Shown: positions 45,894 to 55,606 of the stretch, piece by piece
How the letters are laid out: every line of letters starts with the position of its first letter
Position numbering within the stretch: the stretch's first letter is position 1
Assembly: GCF_900199205.1 (NCBI RefSeq)
Contig: NZ_OBMJ01000001.1
Span: 2,297,001 to 2,361,000, forward strand
Origin: Streptomyces sp. 1331.2
Lineage (GTDB): Bacteria > Actinomycetota > Actinomycetes > Streptomycetales > Streptomycetaceae
DNA: 64,000 nucleotides
Reading direction: 5' to 3'
The notes under the pieces: generated by a model
The model's input: the letters and a program-made list of their open reading frames with translations, nothing else
Told to the model about the DNA's origin: nothing
Databases searched by the model: none
Made by a program: the position numbers and the translations under genes

Positions 45894-46667
45894 ATGACCG
45901 AGAGCCCGGTCCAGGACTCCACCCCCGCAGCCGCCCCGCTGGTCGTGCTGAGCAACGTCAACAAGCACTACGGCGCGCTGCACGTACTGCAGGACATCGA
46001 CCTGGAGATCGCCCAGGGCGAGGTGGTCGTGCTGATCGGCCCGTCCGGTTCGGGCAAGTCCACGCTCTGCCGGACGATCAACCGGCTGGAGACGATCGAC
46101 TCCGGCACGATCACCATCGACGGCCGGCCACTGCCCGCCGAGGGCAAGGAGCTGGCCCGGCTGCGCGCCGAGGTCGGCATGGTGTTCCAGAGCTTCAACC
46201 TGTTCGCGCACAAGACCGTGCTGGAGAACGTGGTCATCGGCCAGGTGAAGGTGCGCAAGGTGCCCCGCCCGGAGGCCGAGAAGACCGCCCGCGAACTGCT
46301 GGAGCGCGTCGGCGTCGGCGCGCAGGCCGACAAGTACCCGGCCCAGCTCTCCGGCGGCCAGCAGCAGCGCGTGGCGATCGCCCGGGCGCTGGCGATGAAG
46401 CCCAAGGTGATGCTCTTCGACGAGCCCACCTCGGCACTCGACCCGGAGATGGTCAACGAGGTGCTGGAGGTCATGCGCCAACTGGCCGCCGACGGCATGA
46501 CCATGGTCGTGGTCACCCACGAGATGGGCTTCGCCCGCTCCGCCGCCAACCGCGTGCTGTTCATGGCCGACGGGAAGATCGTCGAGCAGAACACCCCGGA
46601 CGCCTTCTTCACCGCGCCGCGCTCTGACCGCGCCAAGGACTTCCTCTCGAAGATCCTGCACCACTGA
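45894..46667 (+). CDS. gluA: Glutamate ABC transporter ATP-binding protein
   Basis: ATPase of a polar amino-acid uptake system, 257 residues. Walker [10 protein letters not shown] at 49-57, signature [15 protein letters not shown], Walker [12 protein letters not shown] and the switch histidine in VVTHEM. ATG 45894 follows GGGAG. First of the gluABCD set, whose order (ATPase, binding protein, two permeases) and position near recA match the glutamate importer of Streptomyces and Corynebacterium. Confidence 0.96.
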   Translation: MTESPVQDSTPAAAPLVVLSNVNKHYGALHVLQDIDLEIAQGEVVVLIGPSGSGKSTLCRTINRLETIDSGTITIDGRPLPAEGKELARLRAEVGMVFQSFNLFAHKTVLENVVIGQVKVRKVPRPEAEKTARELLERVGVGAQADKYPAQLSGGQQQRVAIARALAMKPKVMLFDEPTSALDPEMVNEVLEVMRQLAADGMTMVVVTHEMGFARSAANRVLFMADGKIVEQNTPDAFFTAPRSDRAKDFLSKILHH

Positions 46668-46784
46668 CGCTTCGAGACCACGCGGGCCGCCTCCGGCAAC
46701 GGTGCCGATCGGCCCTGCCCGTGCACAACTTCCAGACGCCAGAGCCCGGTTGACACCGCGGCCCAGCCCCAGGAGAACACCCTC

Positions 46785-47684
46785 ATGAGGACTTCCCGCA
46801 CCCTCGCCGTCGCGCTCTGTGCCGTCGCGCTCACCGCCACCGCCGCCTGCGGCAAGGACGGCACGCCCGGTGCCGCCGCCAGCGCGAGCGACGCCCCGAA
46901 GCTGCCGACCTACACGGTCAAGACCGACGCCAAGGTCGACTCCCCGATCGTCGCCGAGGCCCGCAAGCGCGGCCAGCTGATCATCGGCGCCAAGGCCGAC
47001 CAGCCGAACCTCGGTTGGGAGGACGTCGCCAGCGGCGACCGCAGCGGCTTCGACATCGAGATCGCCAAGATGATCGCCGCCGACCTCGGCTTCACCCCAC
47101 AGCAGATCAAGTGGCAGACCCTGGTCTCCTCGCAGCGCGAGCCCGCCATCGCCAAGGGCCAGATCGACTTCTACGTCGGCACCTACAGCATCAACGACGA
47201 GCGCAAGAAGACCGTCTCCTTCGCCGGCCCGTACTACATCGCCGGCCAGGACCTGCTGGTGAAGCAGGACAACACGACGATCACCGGCCCGGAGAGCGTC
47301 AACGGCAAGAACGTCTGCACCGCCACCGGCTCGACCTCGATCAAGAACGTCCAGCAGTACAGCCCGAAGATCACGCAGTTCGACACCTACTCGGCCTGCG
47401 TCGAGAAGCTCCTCTCCGGCGAGGTCGACGCCGTCACCACCGACGACGCCATCCTCAAGGGCTACGCCTCCAAGTACGCCGGCAAGCTCAAGGTCGTCGG
47501 CAAGCCCTTCACCAAGGAGAACTACGGCGTCGGCCTCAACAAGGACGACGCGGTGCTGCGCAACGCCATCAGCGACGCCCTCAAGGCCCACGAGGACAAC
47601 GGCGACTGGAAGAAGGCCTACGACGCGACCCTGGGCGCCTCCGGCTCCCCGGCGCCCGACGTCCCGGCCCTCGACCGCTACTGA
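46785..47684 (+). CDS. gluB: Glutamate-binding lipoprotein
   Basis: Extracellular binding protein, 299 residues. Signal peptide with lipobox TAAC (cysteine about 22), then the amino-acid binding type 3 domain (KRGQLIIGAKADQPNLGW, GFDIEIAKMIAADLG, GQIDFYVGTYSINDERKKTVSFAGPYY). AGGAGAACACCCTC precedes ATG 46785. It follows gluA by 117 bp. Its stop codon lies inside a 16-bp tandem repeat. Confidence 0.96.
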   Translation: MRTSRTLAVALCAVALTATAACGKDGTPGAAASASDAPKLPTYTVKTDAKVDSPIVAEARKRGQLIIGAKADQPNLGWEDVASGDRSGFDIEIAKMIAADLGFTPQQIKWQTLVSSQREPAIAKGQIDFYVGTYSINDERKKTVSFAGPYYIAGQDLLVKQDNTTITGPESVNGKNVCTATGSTSIKNVQQYSPKITQFDTYSACVEKLLSGEVDAVTTDDAILKGYASKYAGKLKVVGKPFTKENYGVGLNKDDAVLRNAISDALKAHEDNGDWKKAYDATLGASGSPAPDVPALDRY

Positions 47685-47742
47685 TCCACCCGGTCACCGA
47701 TCCACCCGGTCACCGATCCACCCGGGCACCGATCCGCCCACC
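47683..47742. repeat. 16-bp tandem repeat after gluB
   Basis: GATCCACCCGGTCACC occurs twice exactly, once with a G for T change, then as a truncated fourth unit. The first unit starts inside the gluB TGA. It fills most of the gluB-gluC gap before the gluC ribosome binding site. Confidence 0.87.
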
Positions 47743-47782
47743 GCACGACATTCCCGACCCTGATTGAGAGGAGGGCCGCCGG

Positions 47783-48433
47783 ATGGGGTTCCTGTTCGAG
47801 GACGACAACTTCGCGTTGTTCCGCGACGGCTTCCTGCAGACGATCGAGGTGAGCGCGCTCAGCGCGCTGCTCGCCCTGCTGCTGGGCACCCTGCTGGCGG
47901 CCTTCCGGGTCTCCCCGGTGCCGGTCCTGCGCGCCTTCGGCACCGGCTGGGTGACGCTCTTCCGCAACACCCCGCTGACTCTGCTGTTCTTCGCCGTCAC
48001 CTTCGGCCTGCCGCCGCTCGGCGTGCACTTCAGCCACCTGGCCTTCGCCGTGCTGGCGCTCGGCGGCTACACCGCCTCGTTCGTCTGCGAGGTGATCCGC
48101 TCCGGCATCAACACCGTGCCGCTCGGCCAGGCGGAGGCCGCCCGCAGCCTCGGCATGACCTTCGGCCAGACCCTCACCCTGGTCGTCCTGCCGCAGGCCG
48201 CCCGCACCGTGCTGGCCCCGATGAGCAGCGTGTTCATCGCCCTGCCGAGGAACTCGGCGATCGCCGGCGCGTTCAGCGTCCCCGAGCTGTACAGCGCCCA
48301 GCAGACCTTCTCCGAGCGCGGCTACTCGATCTTCGCGATCTTCTTCTGGGTGGCCTGCGCCTACCTGCTGATCAGCGCGGTGGTCGCCACGTTCTTCCGC
48401 TTCCTGGAATCCCGACTGGCGGTGGCCCGATGA
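47783..48433 (+). CDS. gluC: Glutamate ABC transporter permease
   Basis: 216-residue HisM/GlnP-family permease with about five transmembrane segments. EAA-loop region at about 112-135 (LGQAEAARSLGMTFGQTLTLVVLPQAAR). GAGAGGAGGG precedes ATG 47783. Its TGA overlaps the ATG of a 26-codon mini-ORF that bridges to gluD. Confidence 0.95.
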   Translation: MGFLFEDDNFALFRDGFLQTIEVSALSALLALLLGTLLAAFRVSPVPVLRAFGTGWVTLFRNTPLTLLFFAVTFGLPPLGVHFSHLAFAVLALGGYTASFVCEVIRSGINTVPLGQAEAARSLGMTFGQTLTLVVLPQAARTVLAPMSSVFIALPRNSAIAGAFSVPELYSAQQTFSERGYSIFAIFFWVACAYLLISAVVATFFRFLESRLAVAR

Positions 48434-48510
48434 GCGAGCGTAGCGAGCGAACAATCAAGAGGCGCGTGTGGGCGAATGCCCCTGCCGAGCGCAGCGAGGT
48501 GGGCGCATGA
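48430..48510 (+). repeat. 26-codon bridging mini-ORF made of a GAGCGNAGCGAG-type intergenic repeat
   Basis: The gluC-gluD gap is exactly filled by a frame from ATG 48430 (overlapping the gluC TGA as ATGA) to TGA 48508-48510 (overlapping the gluD ATG as ATGA). The peptide starts MSERSERTIKRR and ends APAERSEVGA. The DNA has two related arms (GAGCGTAGCGAGCGAA and GAGCGCAGCGAGGTGG). I recall similar sequence in many Streptomyces genomes as an intergenic repeat with this translation. It may keep gluC and gluD translationally coupled. See findings. Confidence 0.7.
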
Positions 48511-49355
48511 GCATTTTCAACCGCCCTGCGACGGCCAGTGTCCTCTACGACACCCCCGGCCCCAAGGCCCGCACCCGGTACCGCCTGTTCGGCGTCCTCT
48601 CCCTGATCGGCGTCGCCGGACTCCTCTGGTACGCCGTCACCGCGCTCGCCGACAACGGCCAGTTCGACGCCGACCTGTGGGACGCGTTCCAGTACACCTA
48701 CGTCCAGCAGATGATCGTGGACGGCCTGCTCGCCACCCTGAAGGCCTTCGGCCTGGCAGCGGCGTTCTCGCTGACGCTGGGCGCCCTGCTGGCGGCCGGT
48801 CAGCTCTCCGACCACCGGCCGGTCCGCTGGGCCTGCACGGGCTTCACCCAGTTCTTCCGGGCGATGCCGCTGCTGATCCTGATCGTCGGGCTCTACTACG
48901 CGTTCTTCGCCAAGGAGCCGATGTGGGCGCTGGTGCTCGGCCTCACCCTCTACAACGGGGCGGTCCAGGCCGAGATCATCCGCAGCGGCGTCAACGCCGT
49001 GCCCCGCGGCCAGGGCGAGGCGGCGTACGCCCTCGGCATGCGCAAGACCCAGGTGATGGCCGGCATCCTGGTGCCGCAGGCCGTCCGCTCGATGCTGCCC
49101 ACGATGATCGGCCAGCTCGTCGTCACCCTCAAGGACACCTCGCTCGGCTACATCATCACCTACAACGAGCTGCTGTTCATGGGCAAGAAGATCGCCAGCC
49201 AGCCGTTGAACGCCGCGGGCTTCCCCTACATCCCCGTGGTGCTCGTGATCGGCCCGCTCTACATCGCCATGTGTCTGCTGCTGACCGCGCTCGCGCGCTG
49301 GATCGAAGCACGCGGCCGTCGCGGCGCGAACCGGCGCACTTCAGCTGCTGCTTGA
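48507..49355 (+). CDS. gluD: Glutamate ABC transporter permease
   Basis: 282-residue permease, HisM family, with a longer N-terminal region than GluC. EAA loop near 165-190 (RGQGEAAYALGMRKTQVMAGILVPQAVR). I chose ATG 48507 (MSIFNRPATAS) because a start at 48468 would translate the intergenic repeat. The last 15 residues are basic. It ends the glu operon. Confidence 0.95.
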   Translation: MSIFNRPATASVLYDTPGPKARTRYRLFGVLSLIGVAGLLWYAVTALADNGQFDADLWDAFQYTYVQQMIVDGLLATLKAFGLAAAFSLTLGALLAAGQLSDHRPVRWACTGFTQFFRAMPLLILIVGLYYAFFAKEPMWALVLGLTLYNGAVQAEIIRSGVNAVPRGQGEAAYALGMRKTQVMAGILVPQAVRSMLPTMIGQLVVTLKDTSLGYIITYNELLFMGKKIASQPLNAAGFPYIPVVLVIGPLYIAMCLLLTALARWIEARGRRGANRRTSAAA

Positions 49356-49477
49356 CGGACACGCAGGTGAACTGTTGCATTGCTCTTCGTGACACCTCCC
49401 GGGAGCATCCACGCGGCATATGCGGCAGCGGTAACTGACGCCGGCCGATCGGCCGGTTCGTGCCCGGAGGTCCCCTC

Positions 49478-51247
49478 ATGGACCCGGTGATCGTGGTCGG
49501 GGCCGGACCGGTCGGTCTGGCCCTGGCCCTCGCCCTGGCCCGGCACGAGGTGCCGACCGTCGTCCTGGACGAGGGCTCCGGGCTCTGCCCCGAGGGCCCG
49601 CGCAGCCTCGTCCTCGGCGCCGACGCCACCGCCTTCCTGACCCGGATCGGCTACCCGCGGGCCGTTTCGGACTCCGCCCTGTGGGACTCCTTCGCCATCT
49701 GGCGGCGCCGCCAGGAGGTGCTGCGGATCGACCTCACCGAGTCGCCCACCTTCCACCTCCCCCAGCACCGCCTCCAGCGCGGCCTGCGCGACGCCCTGAC
49801 CGGCACCCCGCTGATCAAGCTGGTCCCGCTCCACCGGGTCGTCGAACTCGAACAGGACCGCGACGGCGTCAGCGTCCGCACCGCGGGCACCCGGGACGGC
49901 TCCACCACCTGGTGGCGCGGCAGCCACCTGGTCGGCTGCGACGGCGCGAGATCCACCGTCCGCAAGCTCCTGAAGATCCGCTTCCCCGGCCGCCCGGCGG
50001 TCGACCGAAACGCCATCGCCACCGTCCGGGTCGACCTGCCCTTCGACGGCGCCCGGCTGCACCGCGAACCCCCGTGGCGCGGCGACCGCGAAGCCTCCGC
50101 CCGTCCACTGCCGGACGGCGTCTGGCGGCTCGACTGGCGGCTGCCCCCCGGCCGGCCCGCCCCCACCGAGACGGTCGACCCGCACGCCACCTGGCCCGGC
50201 ATCGTCACCGGCGACACCCTGCTCACCCGGGTCACCGCCACCCTCACCGGGTGGTGCGGCGAACTTCCCCGCTTCGACCTGCTCGCCGCCGCCGACCACA
50301 CCGCCCAGCAGCGCCTGGCCGCCCGGTTCCGGGTCGGCCGCTGCTTCCTGGCCGGCGACGCGGCTCACCTGCACGGCGCGCTCGGCATGCAGAACCTCGC
50401 CGACGGGCTGCGCGACGCCGACAACCTCGCCTGGCGGCTCGCCCTCGCCTGGCACCTCCACTCCGGCGGTCCGCAGCCCGGCGGCTCGCTGCTGGACGGC
50501 TACGAGGCCGAGCGACGCGGCGCGGTCGGCGCCCGGCTGCGCGCCGTCGACCAGGCCATGCCACTGCTGCGCCCGCTGCGCGGCTGGCAGCAGACCCGGC
50601 GCTCGCTGCTGGTCGGCGGCTTCCGCAAGCACGCCCCGATGCTCGCCGACGGCCAGCTCGGCACCGGCCGCTTCGGCGGCGCGCCCGCCTACCCGGCGGC
50701 GCCCTCCGGAGTCCCCGGCCGCGTCCCGGTGCAGCGCGGCTCGCGCGGCACCACCTCGCTCAGCGAACTGCTGCCCGCCACCGCCCCCGGCGTGCTCGTC
50801 CCGGACCTGCCGGTGCTCGCCACCGACGGCTCCCCCGACCACCTGCACGCCCGTCTCGGCGCCACCTTCCTGCTGCTGCTGGTCGCGCCCGGCACCGCCG
50901 TCTGGTCGTCCGAGCACTGGCTCGGCGCCGGCCTGATGCCACGGCTCGCCGAGGTCGCCGCCGCCCTGCCGGTACCCGCCGAGGTGCTGGTCACCGAGGA
51001 GTACCCGGGCGCCGGGCCGCACACCGTGCTGCTGATCCGCCCCGACGGCCACCTGGTCGGGGCCACCCAGGGCGCCGTCGCCGAGGACCTGCACGCCCTG
51101 GCCGACCGCGCCCGCGGCGGCCCCGCCCCGCTCGCCCCGGCCCCCGAGCACGAATCCGAGCCCGAGCCCGACCCCGCACCCGAGCCGGCGCCCACCCCCG
51201 AGCACGCCGACCGCCACGCACCACAACAGGTGGACTCCCCGAGCTAG
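49478..51247 (+). CDS. FAD-dependent aromatic-ring-type monooxygenase
   Basis: 589-residue flavoprotein monooxygenase of the PHBH fold, likely hydroxylating an aromatic or polyketide-like substrate. FAD motif VGAGPVGLALALALA is at 6-20, the DG motif is GCDGARSTVRK near 153, and GD motif AGDAAHLHGALGMQNLADG near 290, where the usual HxxPPxxGxG is altered. A C-terminal thioredoxin-like domain and a Glu-Pro repeat tail (SEPEPDPAPEPAP) follow. ATG 49478 has GGAGGT 6 nt upstream. A CCGGCCGATCGGCCGG palindrome (49441-49456) lies just upstream. It stands alone between gluD and recX; no pathway genes adjoin it. Confidence 0.87.
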   Translation: MDPVIVVGAGPVGLALALALARHEVPTVVLDEGSGLCPEGPRSLVLGADATAFLTRIGYPRAVSDSALWDSFAIWRRRQEVLRIDLTESPTFHLPQHRLQRGLRDALTGTPLIKLVPLHRVVELEQDRDGVSVRTAGTRDGSTTWWRGSHLVGCDGARSTVRKLLKIRFPGRPAVDRNAIATVRVDLPFDGARLHREPPWRGDREASARPLPDGVWRLDWRLPPGRPAPTETVDPHATWPGIVTGDTLLTRVTATLTGWCGELPRFDLLAAADHTAQQRLAARFRVGRCFLAGDAAHLHGALGMQNLADGLRDADNLAWRLALAWHLHSGGPQPGGSLLDGYEAERRGAVGARLRAVDQAMPLLRPLRGWQQTRRSLLVGGFRKHAPMLADGQLGTGRFGGAPAYPAAPSGVPGRVPVQRGSRGTTSLSELLPATAPGVLVPDLPVLATDGSPDHLHARLGATFLLLLVAPGTAVWSSEHWLGAGLMPRLAEVAAALPVPAEVLVTEEYPGAGPHTVLLIRPDGHLVGATQGAVAEDLHALADRARGGPAPLAPAPEHESEPEPDPAPEPAPTPEHADRHAPQQVDSPS

Positions 51248-51269
51248 GGCCTGGGCTTACCGCGGCTGC

Positions 51270-52289
51270 CTAGCGCCCGCTCTCCTCTTCCTCCAACGCA
51301 CCGCGCACCACCCGGAACGCCAGCCCCTCGGAGTAGCCGCGCCGGGCCAGCATCCCCACCAGCCGCCGGGTGCGGACCTGCGGATCCAGGCCCCGGGTGG
51401 AGCGCAGCTTGCGCTCCACCAGCGCCCGGGCCGCGTCCGCCTCGTCGTCGTGGTCCACCTGGGAGACGGCCTGCTCGACCAGCTCGGCGGCCACGCCCTT
51501 GGTGCGCAGCTCCTGCGCCAGGGCCCGCCGGGACAGGCCCCGGACGGCGTGCCGGGATTCCACCCAGGCCGCGGCGAAGGCCGCGTCGTCGATCAGCCCG
51601 ACCTCTTCGAGCCGGGTCAGCACCTCGTCGGCGACCTCGTCCGGGATCTCCCGCTTGCGCAGGGCGTCGGCGAGCTGCTTGCGGGTCTTGGCCGCGCCGG
51701 TCAGCAGCCGCAGGCAGACGTCCCGGGCGCGGGTCTCCGGATCGACCGACTCCTCGGCCTGCTTCCGGGCTCCGCGGCCGCCTTTCTCCCGCGCGCCGGA
51801 GGGCCCCCCGCCGGGCTGCTCCTCGTCGAACAGCCCGCCGCCGGGTCCGTCGGACTCGCCGGACGGCCCGTCGGCGGTGCGCCCGCGCCGGGTGCGGCCC
51901 CGGCGCGCGCCGGAGCGCAGGGTGGAGGCGGCCACACCCCCGTGACCAGCCGCCTCGTCCTCACTCCGGCGGCGCGGCGCGAACGCCGGTGCGGAGGCGG
52001 ATGCGCCCGCTTCGAATTCCTCGGCCGTCACGGCCGAGCGCCGCCGACGGCGGCCGGTGGGCAGCTCGGAGGCGGAGACCAGCCCCAGCGCCTCGACCGA
52101 GGCCTCCGCCGGCCGTTCCCCCGCCGAAGCCGGCCCGGGCGCCGCGCCGCGCACCGCCTGGGCCGGAGGCCGGTCGGGCTGCGGATCCGACTCGGGCTCC
52201 TCCGCGACGGCGGCGAACCAGTCCGGCGGCCCGTAGTCCTCGTCCTCCGGGCCCGCCGGGCCGCCACCCACCGTGTCGTACTGCGTCAA
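51270..52289 (-). CDS. recX: Regulatory protein RecX with a long disordered N-terminus
   Basis: Inhibits or modulates RecA filaments. The RecX helical-repeat domain occupies the last 150 residues or so (RDVCLRLLTGAAKTRKQLADALRKREIPDEVADEVLTRLEEVGLIDDAAFAAAWVESR onward). About 180 residues before it are low-complexity (Pro, Gly, Glu, Arg) and unlike the usual short N-terminus; total 339, about twice the common length. The start is uncertain: TTG 52289 is 4 nt after the recA stop, GTG 52271 is an alternative. Co-transcribed with recA. Confidence 0.88.
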   Translation of the reverse strand: MTQYDTVGGGPAGPEDEDYGPPDWFAAVAEEPESDPQPDRPPAQAVRGAAPGPASAGERPAEASVEALGLVSASELPTGRRRRRSAVTAEEFEAGASASAPAFAPRRRSEDEAAGHGGVAASTLRSGARRGRTRRGRTADGPSGESDGPGGGLFDEEQPGGGPSGAREKGGRGARKQAEESVDPETRARDVCLRLLTGAAKTRKQLADALRKREIPDEVADEVLTRLEEVGLIDDAAFAAAWVESRHAVRGLSRRALAQELRTKGVAAELVEQAVSQVDHDDEADAARALVERKLRSTRGLDPQVRTRRLVGMLARRGYSEGLAFRVVRGALEEEESGR

Positions 52290-52293
52290 CGGC

Positions 52294-53409
<1,116 letters not shown>

Positions 53410-53476
53410 GGCTTTTTCCCTCGGGTTCTGTGCTGTGCGCTTCATCGTCCTCGACGCTAGCGCGTCCCACTGACAA

Positions 53477-53494
53477 ACGAGCCCGATCGGGCTC
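53477..53494 (-). promoter_or_regulatory. Perfect 18-bp palindrome in the recA leader
   Basis: CGAGCCCGATCGGGCTCG lies between the SOS box and the recA start. As RNA it would form a hairpin (CGAGCCC stem, GATC loop). It could affect leader stability or be a protein site; no T run follows, so it is not a terminator. Confidence 0.5.
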
Positions 53495-53526
53495 GGCCTG
53501 TGGAAAACTCGTCGCCGGAGAGTACA

Positions 53527-53542
53527 AAGAACATCTGTTCGA
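53527..53542 (-). promoter_or_regulatory. LexA (SOS) box of recA
   Basis: On the minus strand TCGAACAGATGTTCTT: a perfect GAAC-N4-GTTC core (53529-53540) with the left half TCGAAC intact. It lies between the DUF3046 stop and recA. Confidence 0.88.
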
Positions 53543-53590
53543 TTCAAGCGTCGCACGTCCCCGCGCCGCGGCTCCCGGCGGAGGCCCCGT

Positions 53591-53785
53591 TCAGCGCAGC
53601 AGCGTCGAGACCCCCTGGGTGTCGCAGACCACGCGCCAGACGTCCTTGGCCTCCCAGCCCGCCTCCAGCGCCTGCCGCACCGTCCGCCCGCCCAGCTCCG
53701 TCAGCACGTGGTCGGTCGCGAACGACTCCGCGTACGCCTCTCCGAAGTGCGCGTACATCCGTCGCCAGAACTCCGTCAGCCTCAT
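53591..53785 (-). CDS. DUF3046 family protein
   Basis: 64-residue protein ([21 protein letters not shown], ... [22 protein letters not shown]), a good match for DUF3046 as I know it, a short actinobacterial family commonly found beside recA. Role unknown. ATG 53785, no clear Shine-Dalgarno. The recA SOS box lies 49 bp downstream of its stop. Confidence 0.88.
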   Translation of the reverse strand: MRLTEFWRRMYAHFGEAYAESFATDHVLTELGGRTVRQALEAGWEAKDVWRVVCDTQGVSTLLR

Positions 53786-53849
53786 GGCTTAAGTATCCCG
53801 GACCCCACCGCCCGCGCCCGTCCCCGGAGTTCCGCCGCACAGGCCGGGG

Positions 53850-55451
53850 TCAACGCGGCAGCGCCAGCAGCCCCGCCCCGAAGTACTGCCGGTCCCCGCA
53901 CGCGTACGGCCCCGGCGGGCAGCCGGCCGTCGCGGAGTCGGCGAGCAGCGCCGCCAGGCCGTCCGAGCCGAGGCCCGGGTGGAGCGCCGCCGCGATCGCG
54001 ACCGCACCGGTCACGTGCGCGGCGGCCATCGAGGTGCCGGCCAGCGTCGCGTACTGCCCGCCGGGCCAGTCCGAGACGATCGCGTTCTGCGTCCCGCCGT
54101 CCGGGTCCCCGCCGGGGGCGGCCAGCGAGACCCGGCCGCGCCCGTAGTTGGTGTACGCGGACGGGTGGCCGTCCCGGTTGACGGCGGTGACGGTGACGAC
54201 GCCGGGCAGCTCGCCGGGCAGCCGGACGCACTCGGTGCCCAGGTAGCGGGTGCGTGGCGGCCCGGAGGCCCGGTCGTTGGGGCTGCGCTCGTCGGTCCGG
54301 GCGGCGCTCAGGTCCTGCCCGTCGTTGCCCGCCGAGGCGACCACCACCGCGCCCTTGCCCCGGGCGTACCGGGCGGCCCGGTCGACGGCGGCGATCAGCG
54401 TGGCCTGGTCGCGGTCCCCGGGGCAGTTGTACTTCCACGGGTCGGCGAAGTAGCTGTTGTTGACCGCCTTGGCGCCGTGGTCGGCGGCCCAGAGCAGGCC
54501 GCAGACGATGTTCTCGGCGTAGTACTGCCCGAGCGGTCCGAGCAGCCGTACGGCGGCGATCCGCACGCCCGGCGCGACCCCGGTGACGCCGCGGCCGTCC
54601 CGGGCCGCGCCGACGATCCCGGCGACGTGGGTGCCGTGGCCGCTCTCGCCGACCCCGGGGTCGGGCCGCCAGGCGCCGGTGCGGGCGTCGGGCCGGCCGT
54701 CGGCGCAGGAGACGGAGGCCTTCGGGTCGACGGCCGCCCGCAGGTCGGGGTGGGTGTCGTCGACGCCGGAGTCCAGCACCGCGACCAGCACCCCGCGCAG
54801 GGTCTCCGGGCCGGGCACGCCGCCCGCAGGGGCGCCGTTCGGCGTCGGGGAGGCGTCGCCGGCCCGGGCCGCACCGGCCCCGAGCATGGCGAGGTTCCAG
54901 GCCCCGCCCTCGGCCGGATCGGGCACGGTGGCCGTCTCCCCGTCGGCCCGGTCCGCGCGGTCCGCCCCACCGACCCGGTCCGGCCGGTGGGCGACACCGA
55001 GCGCAGCCCCCACCGCGTCCGCCCCCCTCGTCCCGGTCACGCCCCGGGCCACGCCCGCCGTGAAGTCCCCGGCCCCGTCCACCGCGCGGGGCGGCGCCAC
55101 CACCGGCGCGGTCCGGGTGGCGCCGACGGCGGCGATCCCGGGCCGGGCCCGCACCGCGTCCGCGAACCCGCCGGTCGCGTACGCCAGGACGGCTCCGATC
55201 TGCGGGTACGCCTGCACCACCTGCCCGCCGGCCGCCCGGCTCTCCGCCGCGGCCCGGTCGGCGCCGGACGCGTCCTCCCGCTCGGCCAGCACCAGGTAGC
55301 TGAGGTAGGCCCGACCGGGCCCGGACACGTACGGGACGGCCCCGCCCACCACGAGCGCCGTGAGCAGCATCGCGAGCAGCGCCCGGGCGGGCCCGCGGAC
55401 CCGGCGGCGGGCGGCGCGGGCGGGCCGGCTCGACGGGTGCGCCTGCGCCAT
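53850..55451 (-). CDS. Secreted or membrane-anchored subtilisin-like S8 peptidase
   Basis: 533 residues. N-terminal basic segment and one hydrophobic helix (about 24-47, ALLAMLLTALVVGGAVPYV) as signal or anchor, then a propeptide-like region. Catalytic triad: Asp near 227 (VLDSGVDDTHPDL), His near 272 (GHGTHVAGIVG), Ser near 471 (GTSMAAAHVTGA); oxyanion Asn in ASAGNDG. Three cysteine pairs are plausible. No C-terminal sorting signal. ATG 55451. Divergent from lhr; no substrate or partner gene nearby. Confidence 0.92.
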   Translation of the reverse strand: MAQAHPSSRPARAARRRVRGPARALLAMLLTALVVGGAVPYVSGPGRAYLSYLVLAEREDASGADRAAAESRAAGGQVVQAYPQIGAVLAYATGGFADAVRARPGIAAVGATRTAPVVAPPRAVDGAGDFTAGVARGVTGTRGADAVGAALGVAHRPDRVGGADRADRADGETATVPDPAEGGAWNLAMLGAGAARAGDASPTPNGAPAGGVPGPETLRGVLVAVLDSGVDDTHPDLRAAVDPKASVSCADGRPDARTGAWRPDPGVGESGHGTHVAGIVGAARDGRGVTGVAPGVRIAAVRLLGPLGQYYAENIVCGLLWAADHGAKAVNNSYFADPWKYNCPGDRDQATLIAAVDRAARYARGKGAVVVASAGNDGQDLSAARTDERSPNDRASGPPRTRYLGTECVRLPGELPGVVTVTAVNRDGHPSAYTNYGRGRVSLAAPGGDPDGGTQNAIVSDWPGGQYATLAGTSMAAAHVTGAVAIAAALHPGLGSDGLAALLADSATAGCPPGPYACGDRQYFGAGLLALPR

Positions 55452-55606
55452 CGCACGGCCTCCGCTCGTCGGTCCGGTGATTTCACGGGTGGATCATGCT
55501 CCCGAATCATCACCATATGAGCGGATTGTCGTTTCTGCTCCCCGGCTTGCACCCCTCCCCCACGCCTCGGCCACCCGTTGTCGGTCCCACCCGGCACCAT
55601 GGGGGC

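Noticed and set aside
49441..49456. CCGGCCGATCGGCCGG as a terminator for gluD
   Set aside because: It has no loop or T run and sits against the ribosome binding site of the next gene; more likely a GC-rich palindrome by chance or an operator.
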